The position numbers and the translations under genes are program-made. DNA of 5,478 bases from Cyclobacteriaceae bacterium (GTDB lineage Bacteria; Bacteroidota; Bacteroidia; Cytophagales; Cyclobacteriaceae): assembly GCA_947458795.1 (NCBI GenBank), contig CANHCD010000160.1, forward strand, positions 1-5,478, given 5' to 3'. The notes under the pieces were generated by a model, which was not told the origin of the DNA, made no database searches, and saw nothing but the letters and a program-made list of their open reading frames with translations. Position 1 is the stretch's first letter. Every line of letters begins with the position of its first letter. Positions 1 through 5,478 of the stretch are shown here, in pieces.

Positions 1-1871
1 ACCCCGTCACCGGTGGTGTTATTGCTTTCTCCGGCTTCTGGTCCTGCACCAGCACCCGCGCCCTGGCTTGCAGCATACATTTCTGTAGAAGCTGCTTCCC
101 AAGCACTGTTTAGGTTGGCCATGGCTGCGTCGATTCCTTCTAGATTTTTAGATCCATGCGCAGACTTTAAGGCGTCCACAGCAGCGCTGATGTTCGCTTT
201 GTTTCCTTCGGAAAGCTTGTCGCCGTATTCTTTCAGCTGCTTTTCGGTTTGGAAAATTAAGCTATCCGCTTGATTTAGTTTTTCGATGGACTCTTTCTCA
301 AGCTTGTCTGCAGAGGCATTTACTTCTGCCTCACGCTTCATGCGCTCGATATCTTCTGCGGATAGACCAGAAGAAGCTTCGATTTTGATTTTTTGCTCCT
401 TGCCAGTGCCCTTGTCCTTGGCAGATACATTCAAGATTCCGTTTGCATCAATGTCGAAGGTCACTTCGATCTGAGGCACACCACGCTGAGCAGGTGGGAT
501 GTCAGAAAGCTGGAATCTACCGATTGAACGGTTGTCCTTTGCCATTGGGCGCTCGCCCTGAAGGATGTGCAAGTCTACGGCTGGCTGGTTGTCTGCTGCA
601 GTAGAGAATACTTCCGACTTCTTGGTAGGAATGGTGGTGTTGGATTCGATCAACTTGGTGAATACTCCACCCATGGTTTCAATACCAAGGGAAAGAGGAG
701 TCACGTCTAGAAGAAGGACATCCTTCACCTCACCCGTCAATACCCCACCTTGGATAGCCGCTCCGATAGCTACTACCTCGTCAGGATTTACTCCTTTGGA
801 TGGCTTTTTACCGAAGAACTTCTCTACTTCTTCCTGGATTTTAGGGATACGGGTAGACCCGCCCACCAAGATTACTTCGTCAATGTCTGCCGCAGTCATG
901 TTGGCATCTTTCAAGGCCTTGATGCAAGGATCCATGGATCGTCTTACCAAGGTTTCGGAAAGCTGCTCAAACTTCGATCTGCTCAAGTTCCGAACCAAGT
1001 GCTTTGGACCTGTTTGCGTAGCAGTGATGTAGGGCAGGTTAATTTCGGTAGAGGCCGAACTGGAAAGCTCAATTTTTGCTTTTTCAGCGGCTTCCTTCAA
1101 GCGCTGAAGTGCCATTGGATCTTGTCTCAGGTCGATTTGCTCTTCAATTTGGAATTCAGAAGCCAACCAGTCGATAACCACCTGATCGAAATCATCTCCA
1201 CCCAAGTGTACGTCACCGTTGGTAGACTTCACTTCGAATACGCCGTCTCCTAGTTCAAGGATGGAAATATCAAATGTTCCTCCGCCCAAGTCATAGACCG
1301 CAATCTTCATGTCTATGTTTTTCTTGTCCATGCCATAAGCAAGGGCCGCTGCAGTAGGCTCGTTGATGATTCGCTTTACTTCAAGTCCGGCAATCTGTCC
1401 AGCTTCTTTAGTTGCTTGGCGCTCGGCGTCGTTGAAGTAAGCAGGTACAGTGATGACAGCTTCGGTCACGGTCTGGCCCAAGAAATCCTCTGCAGTGCTC
1501 TTCATTTTTTGAAGAATCATTGCGGAAAGTTCCTGTGGGGTATAGGAGCGGTCCCCGATTTTAACGGTTACCGTATCGTTTGTGCCTTGCTCTACTTTGT
1601 AGGAGGCGTGTTTTTTATCTGCAGAAACTTCTGAGAATTTTTTCCCCATAAATCGCTTTACGGAGGAGATGGTGTTGGCAGGGTTGGTAATCGCCTGACG
1701 CTTGGCAGGATCACCTACTTTTCGCTCGCCATTTCCATTGTCAAGAAAAGCAACGATAGAAGGAGTTGTTCTTCTTCCTTCGCTGTTTTGAATGACTACG
1801 GGCTCGTTACCTTCCATTACAGCTACGCAGGAGTTGGTAGTACCCAAATCAATGCCTATAATTTTTCCCAT
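1..1871 (-). CDS. dnaK: DnaK (Hsp70) chaperone, C-terminal end cut by window edge
   Basis: DnaK is the cytosolic ATP-driven Hsp70 chaperone that binds unfolded segments with the co-chaperones DnaJ and GrpE. The reading frame gives 623 residues from MGKIIGIDLGTTNS and is still open at the left edge. The usual family length is near 640, so roughly 15 residues are missing. Visible landmarks are phosphate loop 1 GIDLGTTNS (6-14), catalytic Lys72 in SVKRFMG, DLGGGTFD with Asp194 and Thr199 (same numbers as E. coli), VILVGGSTRIPK (333-344), and the interdomain linker VLLL (385-388) followed by DVTPLSLGIET. After these come the substrate-binding beta domain and helical lid, then a Gly/Ala/Pro-rich tail (GAGAGPEAGES). 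The start is fixed because the ATP-loop sequence begins at once and no Shine-Dalgarno site precedes it, only A-rich sequence. No grpE or dnaJ is adjacent in the window. The upstream gene is divergent. Identification is essentially certain. Confidence 0.98.
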   Translation of the reverse strand, partial: MGKIIGIDLGTTNSCVAVMEGNEPVVIQNSEGRRTTPSIVAFLDNGNGERKVGDPAKRQAITNPANTISSVKRFMGKKFSEVSADKKHASYKVEQGTNDTVTVKIGDRSYTPQELSAMILQKMKSTAEDFLGQTVTEAVITVPAYFNDAERQATKEAGQIAGLEVKRIINEPTAAALAYGMDKKNIDMKIAVYDLGGGTFDISILELGDGVFEVKSTNGDVHLGGDDFDQVVIDWLASEFQIEEQIDLRQDPMALQRLKEAAEKAKIELSSSASTEINLPYITATQTGPKHLVRNLSRSKFEQLSETLVRRSMDPCIKALKDANMTAADIDEVILVGGSTRIPKIQEEVEKFFGKKPSKGVNPDEVVAIGAAIQGGVLTGEVKDVLLLDVTPLSLGIETMGGVFTKLIESNTTIPTKKSEVFSTAADNQPAVDLHILQGERPMAKDNRSIGRFQLSDIPPAQRGVPQIEVTFDIDANGILNVSAKDKGTGKEQKIKIEASSGLSAEDIERMKREAEVNASADKLEKESIEKLNQADSLIFQTEKQLKEYGDKLSEGNKANISAAVDALKSAHGSKNLEGIDAAMANLNSAWEAASTEMYAASQGAGAGAGPEAGESNNTTGDG

Positions 1872-1919
1872 GTGTATGTTGGTTTTGTATGTTTTCTTTT
1901 TGAAAGACAAAGCACCTTA

Positions 1920-1935
1920 TTCAAGGGTTATGCCA
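1920..1935 (-). promoter_or_regulatory. Candidate sigma-54-like promoter of dnaK
   Basis: Read on the minus strand, TGGCATAACCCTTGAA resembles the -24/-12 consensus TGGCACGNNNNTTGCW. The GG-N10-G spacing is exact, but the final C of the key GC dinucleotide is A. It would start transcription about 35-40 nt before the dnaK ATG, which is a reasonable leader length. I see no convincing TAnnTTTG box for dnaK in this leader and no CIRCE inverted repeat (the HrcA operator), so this is the best promoter candidate by eye. The match is imperfect and the assignment is inference. Confidence 0.35.
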
Positions 1936-1957
1936 TCTTGCCTTTTCGACTTTTTGG

Positions 1958-2046
1958 TGTCAGTTTGTCATAATAATGACTGCAACAGTCCCCTTTGGGC
2001 CTAATATTTGTCACTAAATGGGGCTTGCCGCCTGTCTTTTCTGTCA
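1958..2046 (-). promoter_or_regulatory. Cluster of four TGACA motifs upstream of dnaK
   Basis: TGACA occurs four times in the dnaK direction, at 1958-1962, 1966-1970, 2009-2013 and 2042-2046. The first two are in tandem with an 8-bp step (TGACAAACTGACA). A perfect inverted repeat GTCAT-TATT-ATGAC (1967-1980) overlaps the second copy. About 0.25 copies of a given 5-mer would be expected on one strand of this 248-bp gap, so the cluster suggests an operator or activator array. The innermost copies lie 23 bp upstream of the sigma-54-like box. The binding protein is unknown. Confidence 0.4.
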
Positions 2047-2079
2047 TACTTCGCTGGCCCACCTACCCTTAAGGAGTTG

Positions 2080-2102
2080 AAAATTGGTACAGCTCCAATT
2101 TT
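2080..2102 (+). other. Small A/T-rich hairpin in the leader of the MOSC gene
   Basis: AAAATTGG (2080-2087) and CCAATTTT (2095-2102) form an 8-bp perfect stem around the 7-nt loop TACAGCT. On the plus strand it runs into five T residues (2099-2103). The shape recalls a weak intrinsic terminator or attenuator, but the stem is mostly A-T and the position, 17 bp before the MOSC start, does not suit termination of any known transcript. It also overlaps the candidate -33 box of that gene and could instead be an operator. Confidence 0.35.
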
Positions 2103-2115
2103 TCCTGTAGTTTTA
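2084..2115 (+). promoter_or_regulatory. Candidate Bacteroidota-type promoter of the MOSC gene
   Basis: TTG at 2084-2086 is followed after 21 nt by TAGTTTTA at 2108-2115. The Bacteroidota primary-sigma consensus is TTG, 17-23 nt, TAnnTTTG, so the -7 box matches 7 of 8 positions counting the two free ones. The box ends 4 nt before the ATG, the same spacing seen at hemE, which would give an almost leaderless mRNA. The region is A/T-rich, so chance matches are likely and confidence is limited. Confidence 0.3.
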
Positions 2116-2119
2116 AGTC

Positions 2120-2926
2120 ATGAGCAGTGCCCTTGTTCTTCAAGAAATTTACCTCTATCCCATCAAATCCTTGGGGGGAATTTCTGTTCGCCAATCTATT
2201 GTAGAAGAAAGGGGCTTTCGATACGACCGAAGGTGGATGCTGGTGGACAAAAAGGGGGATTTTGTGACCCAGAGGACCTATCCTCAATTGGCAGTCCTGC
2301 AAGTGGCACTCGGAGATGCGCAATTGGAAGTTTATTCCAAGATTGACCCCTCTCAACGAATTGCCTTTGACTTGGATTTGATTTCCCCCCAAGAGCTGTC
2401 GGTTCAAATCTGGGGAGACGAAGTGCTCGCCAGGCTGGTGTCCGACGAGGTGAGTCGTTGGTTTAGTGATTTTTTAGGGATGGCATTGGATCTCGTGGTG
2501 ATGCCAGAAAGTTCCGAGCGAAAGATGGATCCCCGCTATGCGGTGCATGAGGAGTCGGTAAGCTTCGCAGATGGGATGCCCTATGTCCTAATTGGGCAGT
2601 CTTCTCTTGATGACCTAAACCAAAGATTGAATGAACCTGTGGGGATGGATCGGTTTCGACCCAACCTAGTTTTTTCAGGAGGAGAGGCTTATGCAGAAGA
2701 TCAGTTTAAGGGACTCCAAATTGGCGAGGTGGGATTCCAAGTGGTCAAGCCCTGTGCCCGTTGTGTCCTGATCACCGTCAATCAGCAGACGGCAGAGAAG
2801 GGAAAAGAGCCGCTTGCTACCTTGGCTACCTACCGTACGGTAAACAATAAGGTGTACTTTGGACAAAATGCCGTCGCCTTAACTCCGGGTATCGTCCGAG
2901 TAGGCGACCCCATTCAGAAGCTGTAA
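2120..2926 (+). CDS. MOSC domain protein, mARC/YcbX-like Mo-cofactor protein
   Basis: The 268-residue product has the MOSC_N beta-barrel domain (about 7-125, with the typical YPIKSLGG at 13-20) followed by a MOSC domain (about 130-266). MOSC proteins such as eukaryotic mARC and E. coli YcbX bind molybdenum cofactor through a conserved cysteine and reduce N-hydroxylated compounds. The diagnostic stretch here is KPCARCVLITV, with Cys212 and Cys215, followed by TAEKGKEPLATLATYR. MDRFRPNLV (176-184) is the other family hallmark. E. coli YcbX carries an extra C-terminal 2Fe-2S domain of about 100 residues. This protein ends after the MOSC domain, so it resembles mARC and would need separate electron carriers. 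An in-frame TAA at 2114-2116 lies just upstream, so ATG 2120 is the only good start. It has no signal peptide and is probably cytosolic. It is divergent from dnaK and convergent with hemE. The family is secure; the substrate is unknown. Confidence 0.9.
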   Translation: MSSALVLQEIYLYPIKSLGGISVRQSIVEERGFRYDRRWMLVDKKGDFVTQRTYPQLAVLQVALGDAQLEVYSKIDPSQRIAFDLDLISPQELSVQIWGDEVLARLVSDEVSRWFSDFLGMALDLVVMPESSERKMDPRYAVHEESVSFADGMPYVLIGQSSLDDLNQRLNEPVGMDRFRPNLVFSGGEAYAEDQFKGLQIGEVGFQVVKPCARCVLITVNQQTAEKGKEPLATLATYRTVNNKVYFGQNAVALTPGIVRVGDPIQKL

Positions 2927-2950
2927 CCGAGTAGTTGAGATCAGAATTTT

Positions 2951-2985
2951 GTCAACAGTTGACGGTCGACAGACCACAGTCAATT
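2951..2985. repeat. Heptamer-periodic repeat, left arm
   Basis: Five consecutive 7-nt units can be read: GTCAACA, GTTGACG, GTCGACA, GACCACA and GTCAATT. Four share GT at positions 1-2, and AC at positions 5-6 is kept in four. The arm also contains palindromes, GTCAAC-A-GTTGAC (2951-2963) and GGTC-GACA-GACC (2964-2975). It lies 24 bp after the stop of the MOSC gene and encodes nothing convincing. A matching arm lies at 3043-3077. Confidence 0.7.
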
Positions 2986-3042
2986 GAATTCCAGTTAGAA
3001 AAAAGAATTAAGATTTGGATTCTAAATTTGGTTCCGAAACGT

Positions 3043-3077
3043 ATCGGCTGTCGACAGTGGACTGTTAGCTGTTGTCA
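3043..3077. repeat. Heptamer-periodic repeat, right arm
   Basis: The 7-nt units are ATCGGCT, GTCGACA, GTGGACT, GTTAGCT and GTTGTCA. The unit GTCGACA (3050-3056) is identical to the one at 2965-2971 in the left arm, and it sits in the 10-bp palindrome CTGTCGACAG (3048-3057). GTTGTCAAC (3071-3079) is a further short palindrome. The two arms are separated by an A/T-rich core (2986-3042) holding TTAGAA at 2995-3000 and its inverse TTCTAA at 3020-3025. The pair looks like one composite intergenic element between two convergent genes. Confidence 0.6.
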
Positions 3078-3081
3078 ACTT

Positions 3082-3127
3082 TCCGCAACACATGAGACGC
3101 ACTTTGAAGTACGGTCATGATTGCGGA
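3082..3127. other. Long imperfect hairpin just beyond hemE
   Basis: TCCGCAA (3082-3088) pairs with TTGCGGA (3121-3127). Inside it CATGA (3091-3095) pairs with TCATG (3115-3119), then CG (3098-3099) with CG (3112-3113), and ACT (3101-3103) with AGT (3108-3110) around a TTGA loop. The whole 46-bp segment is nearly self-complementary. On the hemE strand it begins 5 nt after the stop codon, which suggests a 3' transcript end or RNA-stabilising structure. No T tract follows on either strand, so it is not a textbook intrinsic terminator. It directly adjoins the right heptamer arm and may belong to the same element. Confidence 0.55.
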
Positions 3128-3132
3128 TAATC

Positions 3133-4155
3133 CTAAAACTCCTTTACGGTTTGAATAAATACCTTGACCATCTCGGGATCGATGTCCGGGTAGACTCCAT
3201 GCCCCAAATTGGCGATGTGGCGCTTCCCGCGAAACTGCTCCATCATGTCTCGTGTCGCCTGACGCACCTGATCTGGATTGCCATACAATGCTGCAGGATC
3301 CAAGTTGCCTTGCAAGGTCTTGTGGGGACCAATAAGGGTACTAGATTCTTCAATGCCCATATTCCAGTCCAAGCCGATGGTCTCACAGGAGAGTTTGCCC
3401 AAGGCTTCTCTCGCAAAAAAGGCTCCTTTGGCAAATACCGTGACCGGCACTTCCGTGATGGCATCGCAGATCTGGGAGATGTACTTCAGCGAAAATTCTT
3501 CGTATTGCTTTGGACCCAAAATCCCTGCCCAACTGTCAAATAGCTGAACCAAGTCAGCTCCAGCACGAATCTGTGCTTTGAGGTAGTTGATCGTGGAATC
3601 GGTGATCAGCTGCAAGAGTTGGTGCGAAAATACAGGGTCACGGTACAATTTTTCCCGGGAAAGGGAGAAGGTTTTGCTGCCACTGCCTTCGACCATGTAG
3701 GCAAAAATCGTCCAGGGAGCTCCAGCAAATCCAATTAGCGGCACTCGGCCGTTTAGGTTTTTCTTGGTGATCTGAATGGCATCCATCACGTATTGCAGGT
3801 CGTTGTCTCCTTCGGCTACGCGCAATTTTTTAAGATCCGCTGCGGAGCGTACGGTTTGGGGAAACCAAGGTCCTCGCTTCTCCACCATCTCATAGGGCAA
3901 GCCCATGGCTTCAGGGATGACCAGGATGTCTGAAAAAATAATGGCAGCATCTACTCCAAGCAGGTCTACAGGCTGAATAGTCACCTCGGCAGCAAGCTCA
4001 GGCGTTTGTGCCAGCTCAATAAAACCGGAGACAGATTCCCGAACGGCACGGTATTCTGGAAGAATTCTGCCAGCTTGGCGCATCAACCAAACGGGTGTCC
4101 GTTCTGTTTTTTCACCTCTCGCTGCACGGAGCAGCAGGTCGTTTTGGAGTATCAT
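3133..4155 (-). CDS. hemE: Uroporphyrinogen decarboxylase
   Basis: HemE removes the four acetate carboxyl groups of uroporphyrinogen III to give coproporphyrinogen III, a cytosolic step of haem synthesis that needs no cofactor. The 340-residue length is normal for the family. Both family signatures are present: PVWLMRQAGRILPEY (21-35) and GFAGAPWTIFAYMVEG (142-157). Residues matching the human active site (R37, R41, D86, Y164, S219, H339) are Arg26, Arg30, Asp76 (FSDIL), Tyr153, Ser208 (FDSWAG) and His319 (NLGHGV), so the enzyme should be active. The ATG at 4155 fits the usual N-terminus (NDLLLRAARGEKTERTPVW), and a good -7 box lies only 4 nt upstream. No other hem gene is in the window. It converges on the MOSC gene across 206 bp. 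Identification is certain. Confidence 0.98.
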   Translation of the reverse strand: MILQNDLLLRAARGEKTERTPVWLMRQAGRILPEYRAVRESVSGFIELAQTPELAAEVTIQPVDLLGVDAAIIFSDILVIPEAMGLPYEMVEKRGPWFPQTVRSAADLKKLRVAEGDNDLQYVMDAIQITKKNLNGRVPLIGFAGAPWTIFAYMVEGSGSKTFSLSREKLYRDPVFSHQLLQLITDSTINYLKAQIRAGADLVQLFDSWAGILGPKQYEEFSLKYISQICDAITEVPVTVFAKGAFFAREALGKLSCETIGLDWNMGIEESSTLIGPHKTLQGNLDPAALYGNPDQVRQATRDMMEQFRGKRHIANLGHGVYPDIDPEMVKVFIQTVKEF

Positions 4156-4159
4156 GGCG

Positions 4160-4167
4160 CAAAGATA
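4160..4167 (-). promoter_or_regulatory. hemE -7 promoter box (TAnnTTTG)
   Basis: Read on the minus strand, TATCTTTG is a perfect match to the Bacteroidota primary-sigma -7 consensus TAnnTTTG. The -33 element is weak: TTC at 4187-4189 lies at a 19-nt spacing where TTG would be expected. Four nucleotides (CGCC) separate the box from the hemE ATG, so transcription would begin at or very near the start codon. This suggests hemE is transcribed independently of the two genes upstream, as a leaderless or near-leaderless mRNA. Confidence 0.6.
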
Positions 4168-4255
4168 GGGGTGGAAGGGAAATCAGGAATGGAACTGAAT
4201 TAGAATTTGGAAAGAAAAAAGTGCCGAGTTTAGATTACCGGGAGGGGAAATCGAT

Positions 4256-4768
4256 TTAGCGTAGGGGGGCAATCACATGAACCTCTGTTTCGTTGACAAT
4301 CTTGTCGATGTAATAGCCGCTCAAGATTAGTTTATTCGCCTGAGCAAAGTCCTGAATTTTTTCCTTGATGGTATTTGGTCCGGGCATCACCCACTTATTA
4401 CTTTTTACCTGCGCCAGAATGTATCGAGTTTCGGTAAATTTTTTCGACTCCATTTCAGGTGCCCCAAAAGGGAGGTTGATCCCTACAAAAACTTCCATCG
4501 TGTCGCGCTTCCCTGCAGGCTCCACGTAATACAGGGTGTGGAGGTAGCTGCCTGGGTGAAGGGATTTCAGTGACTCGATGGAGCGAAATGCCTGTTCCAA
4601 ACCTTTGTCCGTAGGAATTCCCCTAAATGTTTTTCCTGCCAGTGTTTCAGGCGGAGTAGTGACCAAACTTAGGGCAATTGGACTATTGCCACCCAATTGA
4701 TCGTAGGCCAAATAGCCTCCAAGCCCAAGAATTAGGAGTAGAATAGCAGCGATGAGAAGTTTTTTCAT
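4256..4768 (-). CDS. Membrane-anchored small protein, possible GyrI-like domain
   Basis: I do not recognise this 170-residue protein by name. It starts MKKLLIAAILLLILGLGGYL, one hydrophobic segment (about 4-22) after two lysines. There is no lipobox cysteine, so it is a signal anchor or uncleaved signal with the remainder outside the cytoplasm. The soluble part appears to contain two similar halves (about 43-100 and 112-170). Each has a strand, a helix (TDKGLEQAFRSIESL and NTIKEKIQDFAQANK) and a strand pair ending in YYVEP/MEVFVGINLP or GYYIDKI/TEVHVIAPL. This pattern recalls the GyrI-like/SOUL small-molecule-binding fold, but the match is by eye and tentative. Its start lies 14 bp after the stop of the ABC exporter gene, so it is probably co-transcribed with it and may serve that transporter. 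No Shine-Dalgarno site is visible. The CDS itself is well supported; the fold is a hypothesis. Confidence 0.8.
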   Translation of the reverse strand: MKKLLIAAILLLILGLGGYLAYDQLGGNSPIALSLVTTPPETLAGKTFRGIPTDKGLEQAFRSIESLKSLHPGSYLHTLYYVEPAGKRDTMEVFVGINLPFGAPEMESKKFTETRYILAQVKSNKWVMPGPNTIKEKIQDFAQANKLILSGYYIDKIVNETEVHVIAPLR

Positions 4769-4782
4769 TACCGAATGAAGGC

Positions 4783-5478
4783 TTAAAGCGCAGTCATTTT
4801 TAACTGCATTTGATGTAACTGGGTATAGTAACCTCCCTTTTCCAACAGGGATTGGTGGGTGCCTGTCTCCACAATTTCTCCTTTGTGAAGCACTAGGATT
4901 TGGTCAGCCTTCTGTATGGTGGAGAGGCGGTGGGCGATGACGATAGACGTACGACCTTGCATCATTTTTTCAATGGATTCTTGAATGAGTTCCTCCGTTT
5001 CGCTATCCACAGATGAGGTAGCTTCATCTAGAATGAGAATTTCCGGATTGTAGACCATGGCCCGTACGAAGGAAATCAGTTGGCGCTGACCTACCGATAG
5101 GGTAGCACCGCGTTCCATTACGTTATAATCCAATCCGCCCGGTAGTTTTTCGATGAATTTTGCCGCCCCCACTAGTTCGGCAGCTTCCATCACTTGCTCT
5201 TTGGTGATGCTTGGATTGCCTAGCGTGATATTTTGATAGATGCTGCTGGAGAACAAGAATACATCTTGAAGCACTACGCCGATATGCTTTCGAAGTGCGC
5301 TCAACTCATAGTCTTGAATGTTGGTGCCGTCGATGGTGATGGTACCCCTGTTGATTTCATAAAATCGTGAAATCAAGTTGATGATGGAGGATTTGCCAGC
5401 TCCAGTAGCCCCGACTAGGGCAATGGTTTGGCCCTGTTTGGCTTCAAAGGAGATGTTTTTTAAGACATAATCTTCTTC
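4783..5478 (-). CDS. ABC exporter, nucleotide-binding domain (5' end outside window)
   Basis: The frame is open to the right edge and gives the last 231 residues of an ABC ATPase. In visible numbering it has Walker A GATGAGKSS (23-31), the Q-loop glutamine at 71 (VVLQDVFLF), the signature LSVGQRQ (127-133), Walker B ILILD (147-151) with catalytic Glu152, the D-loop SSVD (155-158) and the H-loop His183 (IAHRLSTI). All catalytic elements are intact. The QDVFLFSS stretch, DEATSSVD and the short tail after the H-loop are typical of fused permease-ATPase exporters of the MsbA/MdlB/LmrA type, so a six-helix membrane domain is expected beyond the edge. The substrate cannot be told. An internal TTG at 5376 is only a leucine inside the ATPase fold (after Walker A) and not a start. 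The next gene follows after 14 bp. Family is secure; exporter type is inference. Confidence 0.93.
   Translation of the reverse strand, partial: EEDYVLKNISFEAKQGQTIALVGATGAGKSSIINLISRFYEINRGTITIDGTNIQDYELSALRKHIGVVLQDVFLFSSSIYQNITLGNPSITKEQVMEAAELVGAAKFIEKLPGGLDYNVMERGATLSVGQRQLISFVRAMVYNPEILILDEATSSVDSETEELIQESIEKMMQGRTSIVIAHRLSTIQKADQILVLHKGEIVETGTHQSLLEKGGYYTQLHQMQLKMTAL

Noticed and set aside
565..1032. 155-codon plus-strand open frame opposite dnaK, and other long frames in 13-1973
   Set aside because: These are antisense shadows of the strongly constrained dnaK frame, with serine- and proline-rich, domain-free translations.
2070..2110. AAGGAG (2070-2075) followed 8 nt later by a TTG-started 8-residue frame ending TAG at 2108-2110, resembling a leader peptide
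   Set aside because: Shine-Dalgarno use is rare in Bacteroidota, the start is TTG, and the peptide has no codon-bias signal. It is most likely chance.
1872..2119. CIRCE (HrcA operator) upstream of dnaK
   Set aside because: No TTAGCACTC-N9-GAGTGCTAA-like inverted repeat is present on either strand.
2069..2407. 112-codon minus-strand frame across the start of the MOSC gene
   Set aside because: It overlaps the conserved MOSC_N coding region in antisense and has no domain pattern.
2935..3120. Plus-strand open frame of 61 codons between the MOSC gene and hemE
   Set aside because: It is a translation of the heptamer repeat and A/T core. Peptides such as QQLTVDRPQ are what a 7-nt repeat gives when read in codons. 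It has no recognisable domain or ribosome signal.
3121..3543. 140-codon plus-strand open frame overlapping hemE
   Set aside because: It is antisense to conserved catalytic regions of hemE and shows no independent family features.
4211..4250. T-rich run on the minus strand after the small anchored-protein gene, as a possible intrinsic terminator
   Set aside because: Only a 3-bp CCG/CGG stem precedes the T run, which is too weak to call a terminator.
5374..5376. TTG as the start of a separate 197-residue ATPase
   Set aside because: The frame continues upstream without a stop to the window edge and includes the Walker A motif, so this TTG is an internal leucine.

Overview
The window looks like ordinary chromosomal DNA of a member of the Bacteroidota, probably Cytophagales or a relative. 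That placement is inferred from several signs: the DnaK and HemE protein sequences, the absence of Shine-Dalgarno sites before the starts, a TAnnTTTG-type -7 box before hemE, and an intergenic element built from GTCGACA-like heptamers. No species can be named from the sequence alone.

Layout from left to right. Positions 1-1871 hold dnaK on the minus strand, nearly complete, with only the last residues of its C-terminal tail beyond the left edge. Positions 1872-2119 are a divergent regulatory region. It carries four same-orientation TGACA motifs and a sigma-54-like candidate promoter facing dnaK, plus a small hairpin and a candidate -33/-7 pair facing right. Positions 2120-2926 hold a plus-strand gene for a MOSC_N plus MOSC molybdenum-cofactor protein of the mARC/YcbX type. 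Positions 2927-3132 separate this gene from the convergent hemE and contain a two-armed heptamer-repeat element and a long imperfect hairpin. Positions 3133-4155 hold hemE (uroporphyrinogen decarboxylase) on the minus strand. Positions 4256-4768 (minus) encode a small membrane-anchored protein with a possible GyrI-like fold. Positions 4783-5478 (minus) encode the ATPase end of an ABC exporter whose 5' part lies beyond the right edge.

The ABC exporter and the small anchored protein are 14 bp apart and probably co-transcribed. hemE follows after 100 bp and appears to have its own promoter next to its start codon. The gene set is housekeeping: protein folding, a Mo-enzyme, haem synthesis and export. 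I found no phage, CRISPR, toxin-antitoxin or other obvious defence system. The signals most worth a second look are noncoding: the heptamer element, the hairpin beside hemE, the TGACA cluster before dnaK, and -7 boxes placed only 4 nt before start codons.
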